Assembly (NCBI RefSeq): GCF_003182095.1
Contig: NZ_QGTJ01000007.1
Coordinates: 124,001 to 188,000, forward strand
Length of the DNA stretch: 64,000 nucleotides
Origin: Plasticicumulans acidivorans
GTDB lineage: Bacteria > Pseudomonadota > Gammaproteobacteria > Competibacterales > Competibacteraceae
Direction of reading: 5' to 3'
The first letter of the stretch is position 1; every line of letters begins with the position of its first letter. Under the pieces are notes generated by a model. The model saw only the letters and a program-made list of their open reading frames with translations. It was not told the DNA's origin and ran no database searches. This document shows positions 26,081-34,829 of the stretch, one piece after another. Both the position numbers and the translations under genes were made by a program.

Positions 26081-26857
26081 TCAGGCTTTCTTGTCGTCCT
26101 GGCGGGCCAGCGCTTCGCGCAGCAGGGCGGCGAAGGCGGTTTCTTCGGCGGGCTCCGCCGGGGCGGCGCTGACGCGTGCGGGAGCCTGGTCACGCTCACG
26201 GCGCGGGCCGCGCTCCGTGCGCTCCTGCGGTTTGCGCGGACGCCGCTGCTCGCCGTCGGGGCGTGCCCGCCGCTCGCGTGCGGCGGGGGCGGTGTTCGTG
26301 CCGTCGGCCGCCGCGTTGTCGGCACGGCGCGGCGGGCGACGCCGGCGCGGCCGTTCGGCCTCGGTGCCGGGTGTGGCGTCGGCGCTGACTTCGGGGCTGT
26401 CCGCGGGGGCCGTTTCCGGCGCGCTGGCCGCGGCCGGGCGGGTGGTCGCCTGGCGGGCGGCACGTGCAGCGCGGATCTCGGCCACCTGCTGGACGGCTTT
26501 GGCTTTGTGCTCCTCGCTGATTTCACCGGCTGCTTCGCCGGCGAGATCGACCCGCTGGGCTTCTTTGGTCAGTGCCACCTGATAACGCAGCTGACGGATG
26601 TAGGCGGCGAGCGCGAGTTTCAGTGCCAGGGGTTCATATCCCCATTCCCGGACCACCGTCTGCAGATCCTTGTGGATGCCGAGCTTCAGGGGTCTGACCT
26701 GTCTCGCCGAAAGCGGGAAGAAGGTCTTCGGGTAGGTCTCGACCAGTCTGCCGAGCAGCTCCTTGCTCTGTTCCCGCGCACGCGATTTGGCAGCGGGGGC
26801 GGTGTCAGGGGCAGACTCCGGCAAGGTGTCCGGTGGAAGGGTAGCTTCGGTTGTCAC
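26081..26857 (-). CDS. proQ: ProQ/FinO-family RNA chaperone
   Basis: A 258-aa RNA-binding protein. The ProQ/FinO domain occupies about residues 25-125 (ELLGRLVETYPKTFFPLSARQVRPLKLGIHKDL, then YIRQLRYQVAL). A long Arg/Pro/Ala-rich disordered linker (about 135-235) follows, rich in RRRR and ERRARP clusters. The end is a short acidic/helical FAALLREALARQD. E. coli ProQ has a C-terminal Tudor-like domain that I do not see here, so the tail differs. Last gene of the presumed nrtR-nadA-dciA-proQ run. Confidence 0.85.
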   Translation of the reverse strand: MTTEATLPPDTLPESAPDTAPAAKSRAREQSKELLGRLVETYPKTFFPLSARQVRPLKLGIHKDLQTVVREWGYEPLALKLALAAYIRQLRYQVALTKEAQRVDLAGEAAGEISEEHKAKAVQQVAEIRAARAARQATTRPAAASAPETAPADSPEVSADATPGTEAERPRRRRPPRRADNAAADGTNTAPAARERRARPDGEQRRPRKPQERTERGPRRERDQAPARVSAAPAEPAEETAFAALLREALARQDDKKA

Positions 26858-26899
26858 GGGTGTTCCTGTCAGGCTGGGTAGCCGGGAAAGCGCGGCATT

Positions 26900-27523
26900 C
26901 TAGCGGCGATCAACAGGCTCGCCCACTGTTGTTGCACGTCTGCAAGCATGATCGGCCAGGCGTGCCAGTGCGCGTCCGAGTGGCTGCTCGCCGAAACTGC
27001 CGGCGGCGCGACTCAGCCACTGCGCACTCTGTTCGGAGACGTGCAGCGGTCTGTGGCTGGGTTGTGGCCGTGGCGCGGCCAGCGCCTGCACCCGGATGTC
27101 GAAGTCCGGCACCGGGCGGCGCAGGTGCGCCTGCAGCTTGCGCTGTACCGCGTGTGCACCAAAGCGCAGGCGCGACGCCCACGCCGGTGAATCGACCAGC
27201 ACCGTCCAGCCCTGCGGGTCGAGGCGCACGATGCTGGCGTGCAGCGCCAGCGGCGGCCGTGCCGCGATGGCGAACGCCTGATTGATCCGCGCCAGTTCGC
27301 GCGCGGTGTCGATCAGCGAGCGCAGCTCGCTGCGCGGCTTGTTGAAGCGCTCGCCGAGGCGCTGCAGCCGCAGTGGCGGCAGGCGACGTGCCTGCGGCAA
27401 AGGCTGCGGCGCGTCGTCGGCGCGGTCGGGCCGTCGGCGTGCCGGTGCGCTGCTCGATTGGGCCTGATCGATCAATGAGCGCAGTGCGCCGGTGCGTGCG
27501 TGGAGCGTTGCCCGATCGCTCAT
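26900..27523 (-). CDS. dciA: DUF721/DciA-family protein, replicative helicase loader
   Basis: A 207-aa protein whose middle-to-C-terminal half carries the DUF721 core: a helical LRSLIDTARELARINQAF, then WTVLVDSPAWASRLRFGAHAVQRKL and VPDFDIRV. The DSPAWASRLRF segment is the most recognisable DciA signature. DciA loads DnaB in most bacteria that lack DnaC. The N-terminal 60 residues are basic and Pro/Ala-rich, probably disordered. It lies between nadA (45-bp gap) and proQ (42-bp gap) on the same strand. Confidence 0.8.
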   Translation of the reverse strand: MSDRATLHARTGALRSLIDQAQSSSAPARRRPDRADDAPQPLPQARRLPPLRLQRLGERFNKPRSELRSLIDTARELARINQAFAIAARPPLALHASIVRLDPQGWTVLVDSPAWASRLRFGAHAVQRKLQAHLRRPVPDFDIRVQALAAPRPQPSHRPLHVSEQSAQWLSRAAGSFGEQPLGRALARLADHACRRATTVGEPVDRR

Positions 27524-27568
27524 GCCGGCATTCCGGGCCTGGCGCGGGCGCTGTCTGCCGGCGTTGAC

Positions 27569-28651
27569 TTACGCATCGTTGTTGCCGAGCACCACGGTGC
27601 GGCGGCTGCGGGCGAAATCGAGCAGGCGCTGGATCGGCTGCACTGCGCGTTCGCGGAGCGCCGGGTCGACGAAGATTTCGTTGTCGCCGCGTTCGAGCAC
27701 GCCGACCAGCGAACGCAGGCCGTTCATCGCCATCCACGGGCAGTGCGCGCAGGAGACGCAGGTGGCGCCCTTGCCGCCGGTCGGCGCCTCGATGAAGGTT
27801 TTCTCCGGCGCCGCCTCGCGCATCTTGTGGAAGATGCCGTTATCGGTGGCGACGATGAACTTCTGCGCCGGCAGCTCACGGGCGGCCTTGATGATGCCGG
27901 TGGTCGAGCCGACGAAATCGGCGAGAGCGACGACTTCCGCCGGCGATTCCGGGTGCACCAGCACCAGGGCGTCCGGGTGCTCGGCCTTCAGCCGGGCGAT
28001 GCCGTCGGCCTTGAAGGCTTCGTGCACGACGCAGGAGCCGTCCCAGAGCAGGATGTCGGCCCCGGTCTCGCGCTGCACCCAGGCGCCGAGGTGGCGATCC
28101 GGTGCCCACAGGATCTTCTTGCCCTCGGCATGCAGGTGTTTGACCAGATCGAGCGCGATGCCCGAGGTCGCCATCCAGTCGGCGCGAGCCTTCACCGCCG
28201 CCGAGGTGTTGGCGTAGACGACGACTTCGCGATCCGGGTGCTGGTCGCAGAAGGCCGCGAACTCATCCGGCGGGCAGCCGAGGTCGAGCGAGCATTCGGC
28301 GCCGAGATCCGGCATCAGCACGCGCTTTTCCGGGTTGAGGATCTTCGCCGTCTCGCCCATGAAGCGCACGCCGGCGACGATCAGGGTCGACGCGGAGCAC
28401 TCGGTGCCGAAGCGGGCCATGTCGAGCGAGTCAGAGACGTAGCCGCCGGTGGCATCGGCCACTTCCTGCAGCTCCGGCGAGGTGTAGTAGTGGGCGACCA
28501 GCGTGGCGTTCTGTGCCTTGAGCAGTTCGCGGATGCGCGCGGTCAGCGCGGCCTTTTCGTCGGCATCGAGCTGTTCGGTGACGATGTCCGGCACCTGCTC
28601 GGGGGTCAGCCGGTGCCGGCGGGCGGCGCCGGCGTCAGTCAATGCGTTCAT
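27569..28651 (-). CDS. nadA: Quinolinate synthase NadA
   Basis: A [4Fe-4S] enzyme of 360 aa that condenses iminoaspartate with dihydroxyacetone phosphate to quinolinate in de novo NAD synthesis. Signatures are [40 protein letters not shown], the cluster-ligand region [10 protein letters not shown], and [13 protein letters not shown] near the C-terminus. The Cys pattern is that of the E. coli-type long NadA. It starts 34 bp after the NrtR-like regulator gene, so its expression is probably tied to NAD status through the palindrome at 29319-29343. Confidence 0.96.
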   Translation of the reverse strand: MNALTDAGAARRHRLTPEQVPDIVTEQLDADEKAALTARIRELLKAQNATLVAHYYTSPELQEVADATGGYVSDSLDMARFGTECSASTLIVAGVRFMGETAKILNPEKRVLMPDLGAECSLDLGCPPDEFAAFCDQHPDREVVVYANTSAAVKARADWMATSGIALDLVKHLHAEGKKILWAPDRHLGAWVQRETGADILLWDGSCVVHEAFKADGIARLKAEHPDALVLVHPESPAEVVALADFVGSTTGIIKAARELPAQKFIVATDNGIFHKMREAAPEKTFIEAPTGGKGATCVSCAHCPWMAMNGLRSLVGVLERGDNEIFVDPALRERAVQPIQRLLDFARSRRTVVLGNNDA

Positions 28652-28685
28652 TCAGGGAGTACTCCAGCGGTCACAGCGGGCCGCG

Positions 28686-29315
28686 TCATTTGATGATCTC
28701 GACGCTGCCGGGGCGGGTGACCCGGTAGAGCCGTGCCGGGCGGTGATGTCCCTCGCGGGCCATCTCGCCAGTCTCTTCGATGCAAGCCCAGGCGAGTACG
28801 CGCTTGCGGAAGTTCCGTTTGTCGAGTGCGGTACCGAGGACGGTTTCATGGACCGCCTGCAGTACGCCCAGCGTGAAGCGCTCCGGCATCAGCTGCAGCG
28901 CGATCGTCGAATATTCGAGCTTCGCTGCCAGCCGCTGGCGGGCGAGGTGGACGATGCCCGCCTGCTCGGCCGGCAGCGCCGGCAGCGCCTCGACAGCAAA
29001 CCACTCGCCGGCGGCCGTCTTCGTGAACGAGGATGCTGAGGGCACCAGCGCATACCAGGTGACGGCGACCGTGCGCTGCACCGTATCGGCGTCCAGATGA
29101 TCGAAGGTGTAGAGCTGCTCCATATAGACATCGCGCAGGCCGGTTTGCACGGCAAGCTGGCGCAGCGCGGCGCCATGGATATCCTCTGCATCCTCGACCC
29201 CGCCGCCGGGCAGCGACCACATCTCAGCGCGGGGCAGGAGCAGCACCGCCAGCCCTTCACAGCGGATGCCGAATACGACGATATGGACGGAAACAGGGAG
29301 CAGGGTAGCGCGCAT
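28686..29315 (-). CDS. nrtR: NrtR-type Nudix-related transcriptional regulator of NAD metabolism
   Basis: A 209-aa protein with an N-terminal Nudix-like fold (about 1-140) and a C-terminal winged helix (about 145-205; YSTIALQLMP, DKRNFRKRVLAW, GHHRPARLYRV). The Nudix box is degraded: GGGVEDAEDIHGAALRQLAVQTGL has RQ for RE and AVQT for the LxEE glutamates. It should bind ADP-ribose-type ligands rather than hydrolyse them, as known for NrtR. The family represses NAD-biosynthesis genes and is released by ADP-ribose. Downstream nadA fits. ATG at 29315 is preferred over the 29366 extension, which would run through the operator. Confidence 0.85.
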   Translation of the reverse strand: MRATLLPVSVHIVVFGIRCEGLAVLLLPRAEMWSLPGGGVEDAEDIHGAALRQLAVQTGLRDVYMEQLYTFDHLDADTVQRTVAVTWYALVPSASSFTKTAAGEWFAVEALPALPAEQAGIVHLARQRLAAKLEYSTIALQLMPERFTLGVLQAVHETVLGTALDKRNFRKRVLAWACIEETGEMAREGHHRPARLYRVTRPGSVEIIK

Positions 29316-29318
29316 GTT

Positions 29319-29343
29319 TGTTAGTGTACCTGAAACACTAACA
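29319..29343. promoter_or_regulatory. NrtR-like operator upstream of nrtR-nadA
   Basis: TGTTAGTGT (29319-29327) and ACACTAACA (29335-29343) are perfect 9-bp inverted arms with a 7-bp spacer. The core TTAGTGT...ACACTAA resembles published NrtR motifs, which carry an AGTGT/ACACT inverted repeat. It ends 4 bp from the nrtR start codon, consistent with autoregulation, and could also affect the divergent hydrolase gene. Confidence 0.75.
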
Positions 29344-29364
29344 GGCGTGGTGCACCGATCGAGC

Positions 29365-30060
29365 ATGCCAGATCAGGAGTCGACTACGTCTTTCACGGCG
29401 GACGAGCGTTCGCGCGTCCGCGTTTTTCTCGTGCACGGGCTGTACATGAACCGCCTGTGGCTGCGGCCGCTGGCCACCCGGCTGCGGGCGCTCGGCTGGC
29501 CGGTCAGCCTGTTCGCCTATCCGAGCATGTTCGAGTCGCCGGCCAGCGCCGGCGAGCGGCTGATGGCGCGGGTGTTCGCCACCGGCGCCGGCCGCGTGCA
29601 TCTGGTCGGGCACAGCCTCGGCGGCCTGGTGATCCGCCACGCCCTGCAGCGGGCGCCGTACCTGCCGTCCGGACGGGTGGTGACGCTGGGCACGCCGCAT
29701 CACGGCAGCCGTATCGCCGCGCTGCTGCGCCGCCGTCATCTGGGCTGGATGCTCGGTGCCAGCCGTCGCCGCGCGCTGTACGGCGACGTGCCGCAGTGGC
29801 CGGGCAACCGCGAGCTCGGCACGATCGCCGGTGATCATCCCTTCGGCCTGGCGCAGCTGATCGCCCGGCTGCCGGCGCCGAACGACGGCGTGGTCGGCGT
29901 GGCCGAGGCCAGCTGTTCCGAGGCGAGCGACGCCTGCGTGCTGCCGGTGTCGCACAGCGGCATGCTGTTCTCGACGCAGATGGTGCGGCAGATCGACCGT
30001 TTTCTGCTGTCCGGGCATTTCGCCGTTGCGACGGATGAGCGTGCCGATTCCGGCGCCTGA
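29365..30060 (+). CDS. Alpha/beta-hydrolase (lipase-like)
   Basis: A serine hydrolase of about 231 aa without an obvious signal peptide. [18 protein letters not shown] provides the oxyanion-hole [15 protein letters not shown] is the nucleophile elbow (GxSxG), TLGTPHHGS is typical of PGAP1/triacylglycerol-lipase-like enzymes, and the catalytic His probably lies in LPVSHSGML. Substrate is unknown. ATG at 29365 is chosen; an ATG at 29314 would place the NrtR-like palindrome inside the coding region. It diverges from nrtR. Confidence 0.85.
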   Translation: MPDQESTTSFTADERSRVRVFLVHGLYMNRLWLRPLATRLRALGWPVSLFAYPSMFESPASAGERLMARVFATGAGRVHLVGHSLGGLVIRHALQRAPYLPSGRVVTLGTPHHGSRIAALLRRRHLGWMLGASRRRALYGDVPQWPGNRELGTIAGDHPFGLAQLIARLPAPNDGVVGVAEASCSEASDACVLPVSHSGMLFSTQMVRQIDRFLLSGHFAVATDERADSGA

Positions 30061-30125
30061 TGCGGCGGTGTACACTCGCCGGCCAATTTTTTTCAGTCGC
30101 AGCAAAAGTTTTCGAGAGGCAGCGT

Positions 30126-30869
30126 ATGGCCGGACACAGCAAATGGGCCAACATCCAGCACCGCAAGAACGCGCAGGACGCCAAGCGCGGCAAGCTGTTC
30201 ACCCGCCTGATCCGCGAGATCACCGTTGCCGCGCGCTACGGTCTGCCTGACCCCGCGGCCAACCCGCGCCTGCGTCTCGCCGTGGACAAAGCGCTGACCG
30301 CGAACATGTCGAAAGACACCGTCGAGCGCGCGATCAAGCGTGGCGCCGGCACCGAGGACGGCGTGGTCTACGAGGAAATCCGCTACGAAGGCTACGGGCC
30401 GGGTGGCGTGGCGGTGATGGTCGACTGCATGACCGACAATCGCAACCGCACCGTCGCCGAAGTCCGCCACGCGTTCTCCAAATGCGGCGGCAATCTCGGC
30501 ACCAGCGGTTCGGTGGCCTTCCAGTTCACCGAAACCGGCATCATCAGTTTCCCGGCCGGGGCCGATCAGGATGCGGTGATGGAAGTCGCGCTTGAAGTCG
30601 GCGCCGATGACATCGTCGAAAACGATGACGGTTCCTTCGACGTGCTGACCGCGCCGGACGCCTTCGAGGCGGTGCGCGAGGCGCTGGTCGCCGCCAAGCT
30701 CGCACCGGAAAACGCCGAGGTGACGATGCGCGCCGGCAACACGGTGTCGCTCGGTCTCGACGATGCGAAGAACATGGTCAAGATGCTCGACATGCTCGAA
30801 GACCTCGACGATACGCAGAACGTCTACTCCAACGCCGACATCGCCGACGAGATCATGGCGCAGCTCTGA
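30126..30869 (+). CDS. yebC: YebC/PmpR-family protein
   Basis: A 247-aa cytoplasmic protein of the TACO1/YebC family, formerly described as transcription regulators and now also as ribosome-associated factors that help translate proline-rich stretches. The N-terminus [22 protein letters not shown] is diagnostic, as are [37 protein letters not shown] and [24 protein letters not shown] precedes the ATG. It sits 8 bp upstream of ruvC, the conserved gammaproteobacterial order. Confidence 0.96.
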   Translation: MAGHSKWANIQHRKNAQDAKRGKLFTRLIREITVAARYGLPDPAANPRLRLAVDKALTANMSKDTVERAIKRGAGTEDGVVYEEIRYEGYGPGGVAVMVDCMTDNRNRTVAEVRHAFSKCGGNLGTSGSVAFQFTETGIISFPAGADQDAVMEVALEVGADDIVENDDGSFDVLTAPDAFEAVREALVAAKLAPENAEVTMRAGNTVSLGLDDAKNMVKMLDMLEDLDDTQNVYSNADIADEIMAQL

Positions 30870-30877
30870 GCCGGCCC

Positions 30878-31402
30878 GTGCCCGCCGCCGCGCCGGATGT
30901 GCTGCGCATCCTCGGCCTCGACCCCGGCTCGCGCCTGACCGGCTACGGCATCATCGATGTGCGCGGCGTGCGTTCGAGTTATGTCGACAGTGGCTGCATC
31001 CGCACGCCGGACGGTGAGTTCGCCGCGCGCCTGTGCGCGATCCACGCCGGTCTGAGCGAGATCATCGCGCACTGGCAGCCGCAGGAAATGGCGATCGAAC
31101 AGGTGTTTCTCCACCACAACCCGACCTCGGCGCTGAAACTCGGCCACGCCCGCGGCGTGGCCCTGCTCGCCGCGGCGCAGGCCGGTCTGCCGATCACCGA
31201 ATACATGCCCGCCGTCATCAAGCAGGCCGTCGTCGGCACCGGCCGCGGCACCAAGGAGCAGGTCCAGCACATGGTCACCGCGCTGCTGAAGCTTCCGCGT
31301 AAACCCCAGGCCGACGCCGCCGATGCCCTGGCCGTCGCCCTCTGCCACGGTGCCCGGCTGCTGACGCGCAGCCGCCTGGCCGAGGCCGGAGGCGGGCGAT
31401 GA
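30878..31402 (+). CDS. ruvC: Holliday junction resolvase RuvC
   Basis: An endonuclease of 174 aa that cuts Holliday junctions with RuvAB. Catalytic acidic residues are visible in [14 protein letters not shown] (first Asp), AIEQVF (Glu) and [13 protein letters not shown] (C-terminal Asp pair). The GTG start lies 8 bp after yebC. It overlaps the ruvA start by 4 bp (ATGA). Confidence 0.96.
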   Translation: MPAAAPDVLRILGLDPGSRLTGYGIIDVRGVRSSYVDSGCIRTPDGEFAARLCAIHAGLSEIIAHWQPQEMAIEQVFLHHNPTSALKLGHARGVALLAAAQAGLPITEYMPAVIKQAVVGTGRGTKEQVQHMVTALLKLPRKPQADAADALAVALCHGARLLTRSRLAEAGGGR

Positions 31403-32007
31403 TCGGCCGTCTGCGCGGTCGACTGATCCTCAAGCAGCCGCCGCTGCTGATGATCGAGCTCGGCAACGGCCTGGCCTACGAGCTGGAAGCCTCGCTCAAC
31501 ACCTGCTGCAACCTGCCCGATACCGGCGACGAGGTGACGCTGTACACGCATCTGGCGATCCGCGAGGACGCGCAGGTGCTCTACGGCTTCGGCTCGCTCG
31601 CCGAGCGCACGCTGTTTCGCAATCTGATCAAGGTGACCGGCATCGGTGCCAAGCTGGCGCTGGTGATCCTCTCCGGCATGAGCCCGGAAGCCTTCGCCCG
31701 TTGCCTGGAGGCCGGTGACACCGCCGCACTGGTGCGCCTGCCGGGCATTGGCAAGAAAACCGCCGAGCGGCTGGTGGTGGAAATGCGTGACCGCATCGCC
31801 ACGCTCGAACTCGGCGCCGATTTCGTGCCGCGTCCGGCGCCCGGTCTGGCGCCGCCGGCCGATGCCGGCGCCGATGCCGAGGCGGCGCTGGTCGCTCTCG
31901 GCTACCGGCCGGTCGATGCAACGAAAATGGTCAAGGCGGTCTTCGCCGAAGGTCTGCCGAGCGAGGAGCTGATCCGCCGCGCGCTGAGCGCGACGCTGCG
32001 CGGCTGA
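31399..32007 (+). CDS. ruvA: Holliday junction branch-migration protein RuvA
   Basis: A 202-aa DNA-binding subunit. Domain I begins [15 protein letters not shown]. Domain II has the two helix-hairpin-helix motifs [19 protein letters not shown] and [19 protein letters not shown]. Domain III (about 155-202; [21 protein letters not shown]) contacts RuvB. The overlap with ruvC implies coupling. Unusually ruvB is not adjacent: tusA lies between them on the opposite strand. Confidence 0.97.
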   Translation: MIGRLRGRLILKQPPLLMIELGNGLAYELEASLNTCCNLPDTGDEVTLYTHLAIREDAQVLYGFGSLAERTLFRNLIKVTGIGAKLALVILSGMSPEAFARCLEAGDTAALVRLPGIGKKTAERLVVEMRDRIATLELGADFVPRPAPGLAPPADAGADAEAALVALGYRPVDATKMVKAVFAEGLPSEELIRRALSATLRG

Positions 32008-32017
32008 TGTGCCCGGA

Positions 32018-32266
32018 TCAGGACGCCAGGGCTTTGCGCAGCACGAAGACGAAGTGCTCGTCGGCCTCGCTGAATTCGATCAGCTCGTGACCGAAACGGT
32101 CGATGAAAACGCGGAAATCGATGACCACGCTCTTGTCGGTGGCGATGACGCGGATGACCTCACCGGCCGCCATCTTCGCCATCGCCTGCTTGGTCTTGAG
32201 CAGCGGCAGCGGACAGACGAGGCCGGAGAGGTCGAGGGTATGGATCGGATCGTGGGCGGCGTTCAT
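32018..32266 (-). CDS. tusA: TusA-family sulfurtransferase
   Basis: An 82-aa sulfur carrier. The catalytic motif is LVCPLPLLKTKQAM (CPxP, Cys at about residue 19). A DKSVVIDFRVF beta segment and an F/H-rich C-terminus complete the ferredoxin-like fold. Family members relay persulfide for tRNA thiolation, molybdenum cofactor or other sulfur pathways. ATG at 32266 fits the family length; an upstream extension to 32341 is spurious. It is oriented against ruvA and ruvB. Confidence 0.88.
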   Translation of the reverse strand: MNAAHDPIHTLDLSGLVCPLPLLKTKQAMAKMAAGEVIRVIATDKSVVIDFRVFIDRFGHELIEFSEADEHFVFVLRKALAS

Positions 32267-32371
32267 GGTCCGGTATTGTCGGTAGATCACTGATGCGGCG
32301 CCAGTGGCCGGCGCGGGGTGCGGCCGGTGTATCGCGTACACTGCCGGCAGATCACCACCGCCGAACTTGCC

Positions 32372-33403
32372 ATGATCCAGTCAGACCGCCTCATTTCCGC
32401 CACCGCCCAGCCTGACGAGGCGGCGATCGACCGTGCGATCCGGCCCAAGCGTCTGGCTGATTACGTCGGCCAGCAGGCGATGCGCGAGCAGCTGGAAATC
32501 TTCATCCACGCTGCGCGCCAGCGCCATGAAGCGCTCGACCACGTGCTGCTGTTCGGGCCGCCGGGTCTCGGCAAGACCACGCTGGCGCACATCATCGCCG
32601 CCGAGATGGGCGTCAACCTGCGCCAGACCTCCGGCCCGGTGCTGGAAAAACCCGGCGATCTGGCGGCGCTGCTGACCAATCTCGAACCCTACGACCTGCT
32701 GTTCGTCGACGAGATCCACCGCCTGTCGCCGGTGGTCGAGGAAGTGCTCTATCCGGCGATGGAGGACTACCAGATCGACATCCTGATCGGTGAGGGGCCG
32801 GCGGCGCGCTCGATCAAGCTCGATCTGCCACCGTTCACGCTGGTCGGCGCCACCACCCGCGCCGGCCTGCTGACCAGCCCGCTGCGCGACCGTTTCGGTA
32901 TCGTCCACCGCCTTGAGTTCTACACGCCGCAGGAGTTGACGGCGATCGTGCAGCGCTCGGCCGGCATTCTCGGCGTACCGGCGGATGCCGACGGCGCCAG
33001 CGAGATCGGCCGCCGCTCGCGTGGCACGCCACGCATCGCCAACCGCCTGCTGCGCCGTGTGCGCGACTACGCCGAGGTCAAGGGCAGCGGGCACATCAGC
33101 TGCGACATCGCCCGGCGCGCGCTGGTGATGCTCGCCGTCGACGAAATGGGCTTCGACGAGATGGACCGGCGCCTGCTCGGGGCGATCCTGGAGAAGTTCG
33201 ACGGCGGCCCGGTCGGTCTCGATACGCTTGCCGCTGCGCTCGGTGAGGAGCGCGGCACCATCGAGGACGTGCTCGAACCCTTCCTGATCCAGCAGGGCTT
33301 CCTGATGCGCACGCCGCGCGGGCGCATGGCCACCGCCCATGCCTACCGGCATTTCGGCCTGAGCACGCCGGGTGGCGATCTGCTCGACACCGAGATCGGC
33401 TGA
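32372..33403 (+). CDS. ruvB: Holliday junction branch-migration helicase RuvB
   Basis: An AAA+ motor of 343 aa. [11 protein letters not shown] is at the N-terminus. Walker A is [19 protein letters not shown], Walker B is [10 protein letters not shown], sensor 1 is [18 protein letters not shown], and the arginine-finger region is [20 protein letters not shown]-terminal winged helix follows ([17 protein letters not shown]). ATG at 32372. Separated from ruvA by the antisense tusA, so it needs its own promoter or read-through. Confidence 0.97.
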   Translation: MIQSDRLISATAQPDEAAIDRAIRPKRLADYVGQQAMREQLEIFIHAARQRHEALDHVLLFGPPGLGKTTLAHIIAAEMGVNLRQTSGPVLEKPGDLAALLTNLEPYDLLFVDEIHRLSPVVEEVLYPAMEDYQIDILIGEGPAARSIKLDLPPFTLVGATTRAGLLTSPLRDRFGIVHRLEFYTPQELTAIVQRSAGILGVPADADGASEIGRRSRGTPRIANRLLRRVRDYAEVKGSGHISCDIARRALVMLAVDEMGFDEMDRRLLGAILEKFDGGPVGLDTLAAALGEERGTIEDVLEPFLIQQGFLMRTPRGRMATAHAYRHFGLSTPGGDLLDTEIG

Positions 33404-33657
33404 CGGTCCGCCTGGAAAGCCCGGCTGGCAGGTCCGCATCTGCCGATTCCGTCGCGCCGGGCGGCGAGCTAGAATGCTGCACTGCAAACTGATGTGCCGT
33501 TTCCCGGCTCCCGCCTTGTCTGCGACCTTCCCGATATCCCCCCGTACCCGAACGGATCGACATTCTGCATGTCGGCTCCTTCGGGCCGTGCCGGTTTCGG
33601 GCCGCAACCCGCGGGGCCCTGCCGGCCGGTGACAATCCGTATTTCGGAGACTGAGCG

Positions 33658-34377
33658 GTGACTGCCGAATTGTCTTTCACGCACCTGATCCTGCAGGCGA
33701 GCTGGATCGTGCAGCTGGTGATGCTGCTGTTGCTGCTGATTTCGCTGGCTTCGTGGACGGTGATCTTTCGCAAGCGGCTGGGTCTGAGCCAGGCGCGGCG
33801 CGATGCCGACGAGTTCGAGGACGACTTCTGGTCGGGGATCGACCTCGCGGCGCTGTACACGCGCATCAGCCGGCGTGAGGATGCCGCCACCGGCCTGGAG
33901 GCGATTTTCCTCGCCGGCTTCCAGGAGTTCCTGCGCCTGCGCGCGCAGCCGACCGTCGATCCGGAGTCGGTCGTCGCCGGCAGCCAGCGGGCGATGCGCG
34001 CGGCGCTGTCGCGTGAGACCGACGAGCTCGAAGCCTACCTACCGGTGCTGGCGACCGCGGCTTCGGTCAGTCCGTACATCGGCCTGTTCGGCACCGTGTG
34101 GGGCATCATGACCGCGTTCATGGGGCTCGGCGCGGCGAAGACGGCGACGCTGCAGCAGGTCGCGCCCGGCATCGCCGAGGCGCTGGTCGCCACCGCGATG
34201 GGCCTGTTCGCGGCGATTCCGGCGGTCGTCGCCTACAACCGCTACGCCGCCGAGGTCGACCGCCTGGTCAACCGCTTCGACACCTTCGCCGAAGAATTCT
34301 CCAACATCCTGCAGCGTCAGGCGCACAGCCTGCGCGCGGCGCGCCAGCAGCAGGCCGAAACCCATGGCGCGGCGTAG
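33658..34377 (+). CDS. tolQ: Tol-Pal system proton channel subunit TolQ
   Basis: A 239-aa inner-membrane protein of the MotA/TolQ/ExbB family with three helices: an N-terminal WIVQLVMLLLLLISLASWTVIF, VSPYIGLFGTVWGIMTAFMGL and ALVATAMGLFAAIPAVVAYNRY. The last two line the proton pathway. The GTG start is preceded by GGAG. The usual upstream ybgC thioesterase gene is missing; a 254-bp gap to ruvB precedes it and should carry the tol promoter. It overlaps tolR by 14 bp. Confidence 0.95.
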   Translation: MTAELSFTHLILQASWIVQLVMLLLLLISLASWTVIFRKRLGLSQARRDADEFEDDFWSGIDLAALYTRISRREDAATGLEAIFLAGFQEFLRLRAQPTVDPESVVAGSQRAMRAALSRETDELEAYLPVLATAASVSPYIGLFGTVWGIMTAFMGLGAAKTATLQQVAPGIAEALVATAMGLFAAIPAVVAYNRYAAEVDRLVNRFDTFAEEFSNILQRQAHSLRAARQQQAETHGAA

Positions 34378-34819
34378 CTCTCGCAAGAAGGTTCTGGCCG
34401 AGATGAACGTGGTGCCGTTCATCGACGTCATGCTGGTGCTGCTGATCATCTTTATGGCGGTGACGCCGATCATCAACCAGAGCGTCGAGATCGAACTGCC
34501 GCAGGCGCAGAAGACCAGTGAGGTCGAGCAGGGGCCCGACGAACCGCCGGTCATCGTCAGCGTCTATGAAAACGGCAGCATCACCGTCGGCCGGGGGACA
34601 CGCGACGTGAGCGCGATGTTCAATCTCGATGATCCGACGCAGGCGGCCGAGGCCAAGGTCACGGCCGAGCATTTCCTCGGCGCGGATGCGGCCTCGAAGA
34701 CCGTGCTGGTGGCCGGCCACCGGACGGCCAGCTACGAGAAGGTGCTCGCGGTGATCAACCGCATCAGCGAGTGGAAAGTCGCCAAGGTCGGCCTGATGTC
34801 AACGCCCGCGGAGCAGTGA
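34364..34819 (+). CDS. tolR: Tol-Pal system protein TolR
   Basis: A 151-aa single-span ExbD/TolR protein. A basic N-terminus precedes MNVVPFIDVMLVLLIIFMAVTP, where the Asp in FID is the essential proton-carrying residue. The periplasmic domain (about 45-150) ends VIVSVYENGSITVG...KVGLMSTP. Works with TolQ to energise TolA. Confidence 0.95.
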   Translation: MARRSSRKKVLAEMNVVPFIDVMLVLLIIFMAVTPIINQSVEIELPQAQKTSEVEQGPDEPPVIVSVYENGSITVGRGTRDVSAMFNLDDPTQAAEAKVTAEHFLGADAASKTVLVAGHRTASYEKVLAVINRISEWKVAKVGLMSTPAEQ

Positions 34820-34829
34820 CCCAGCGATC

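Noticed and set aside
29314..30060. Upstream start (ATG 29314) for the alpha/beta-hydrolase
   Set aside because: It would put the NrtR-like operator inside the coding sequence and adds non-conserved residues.
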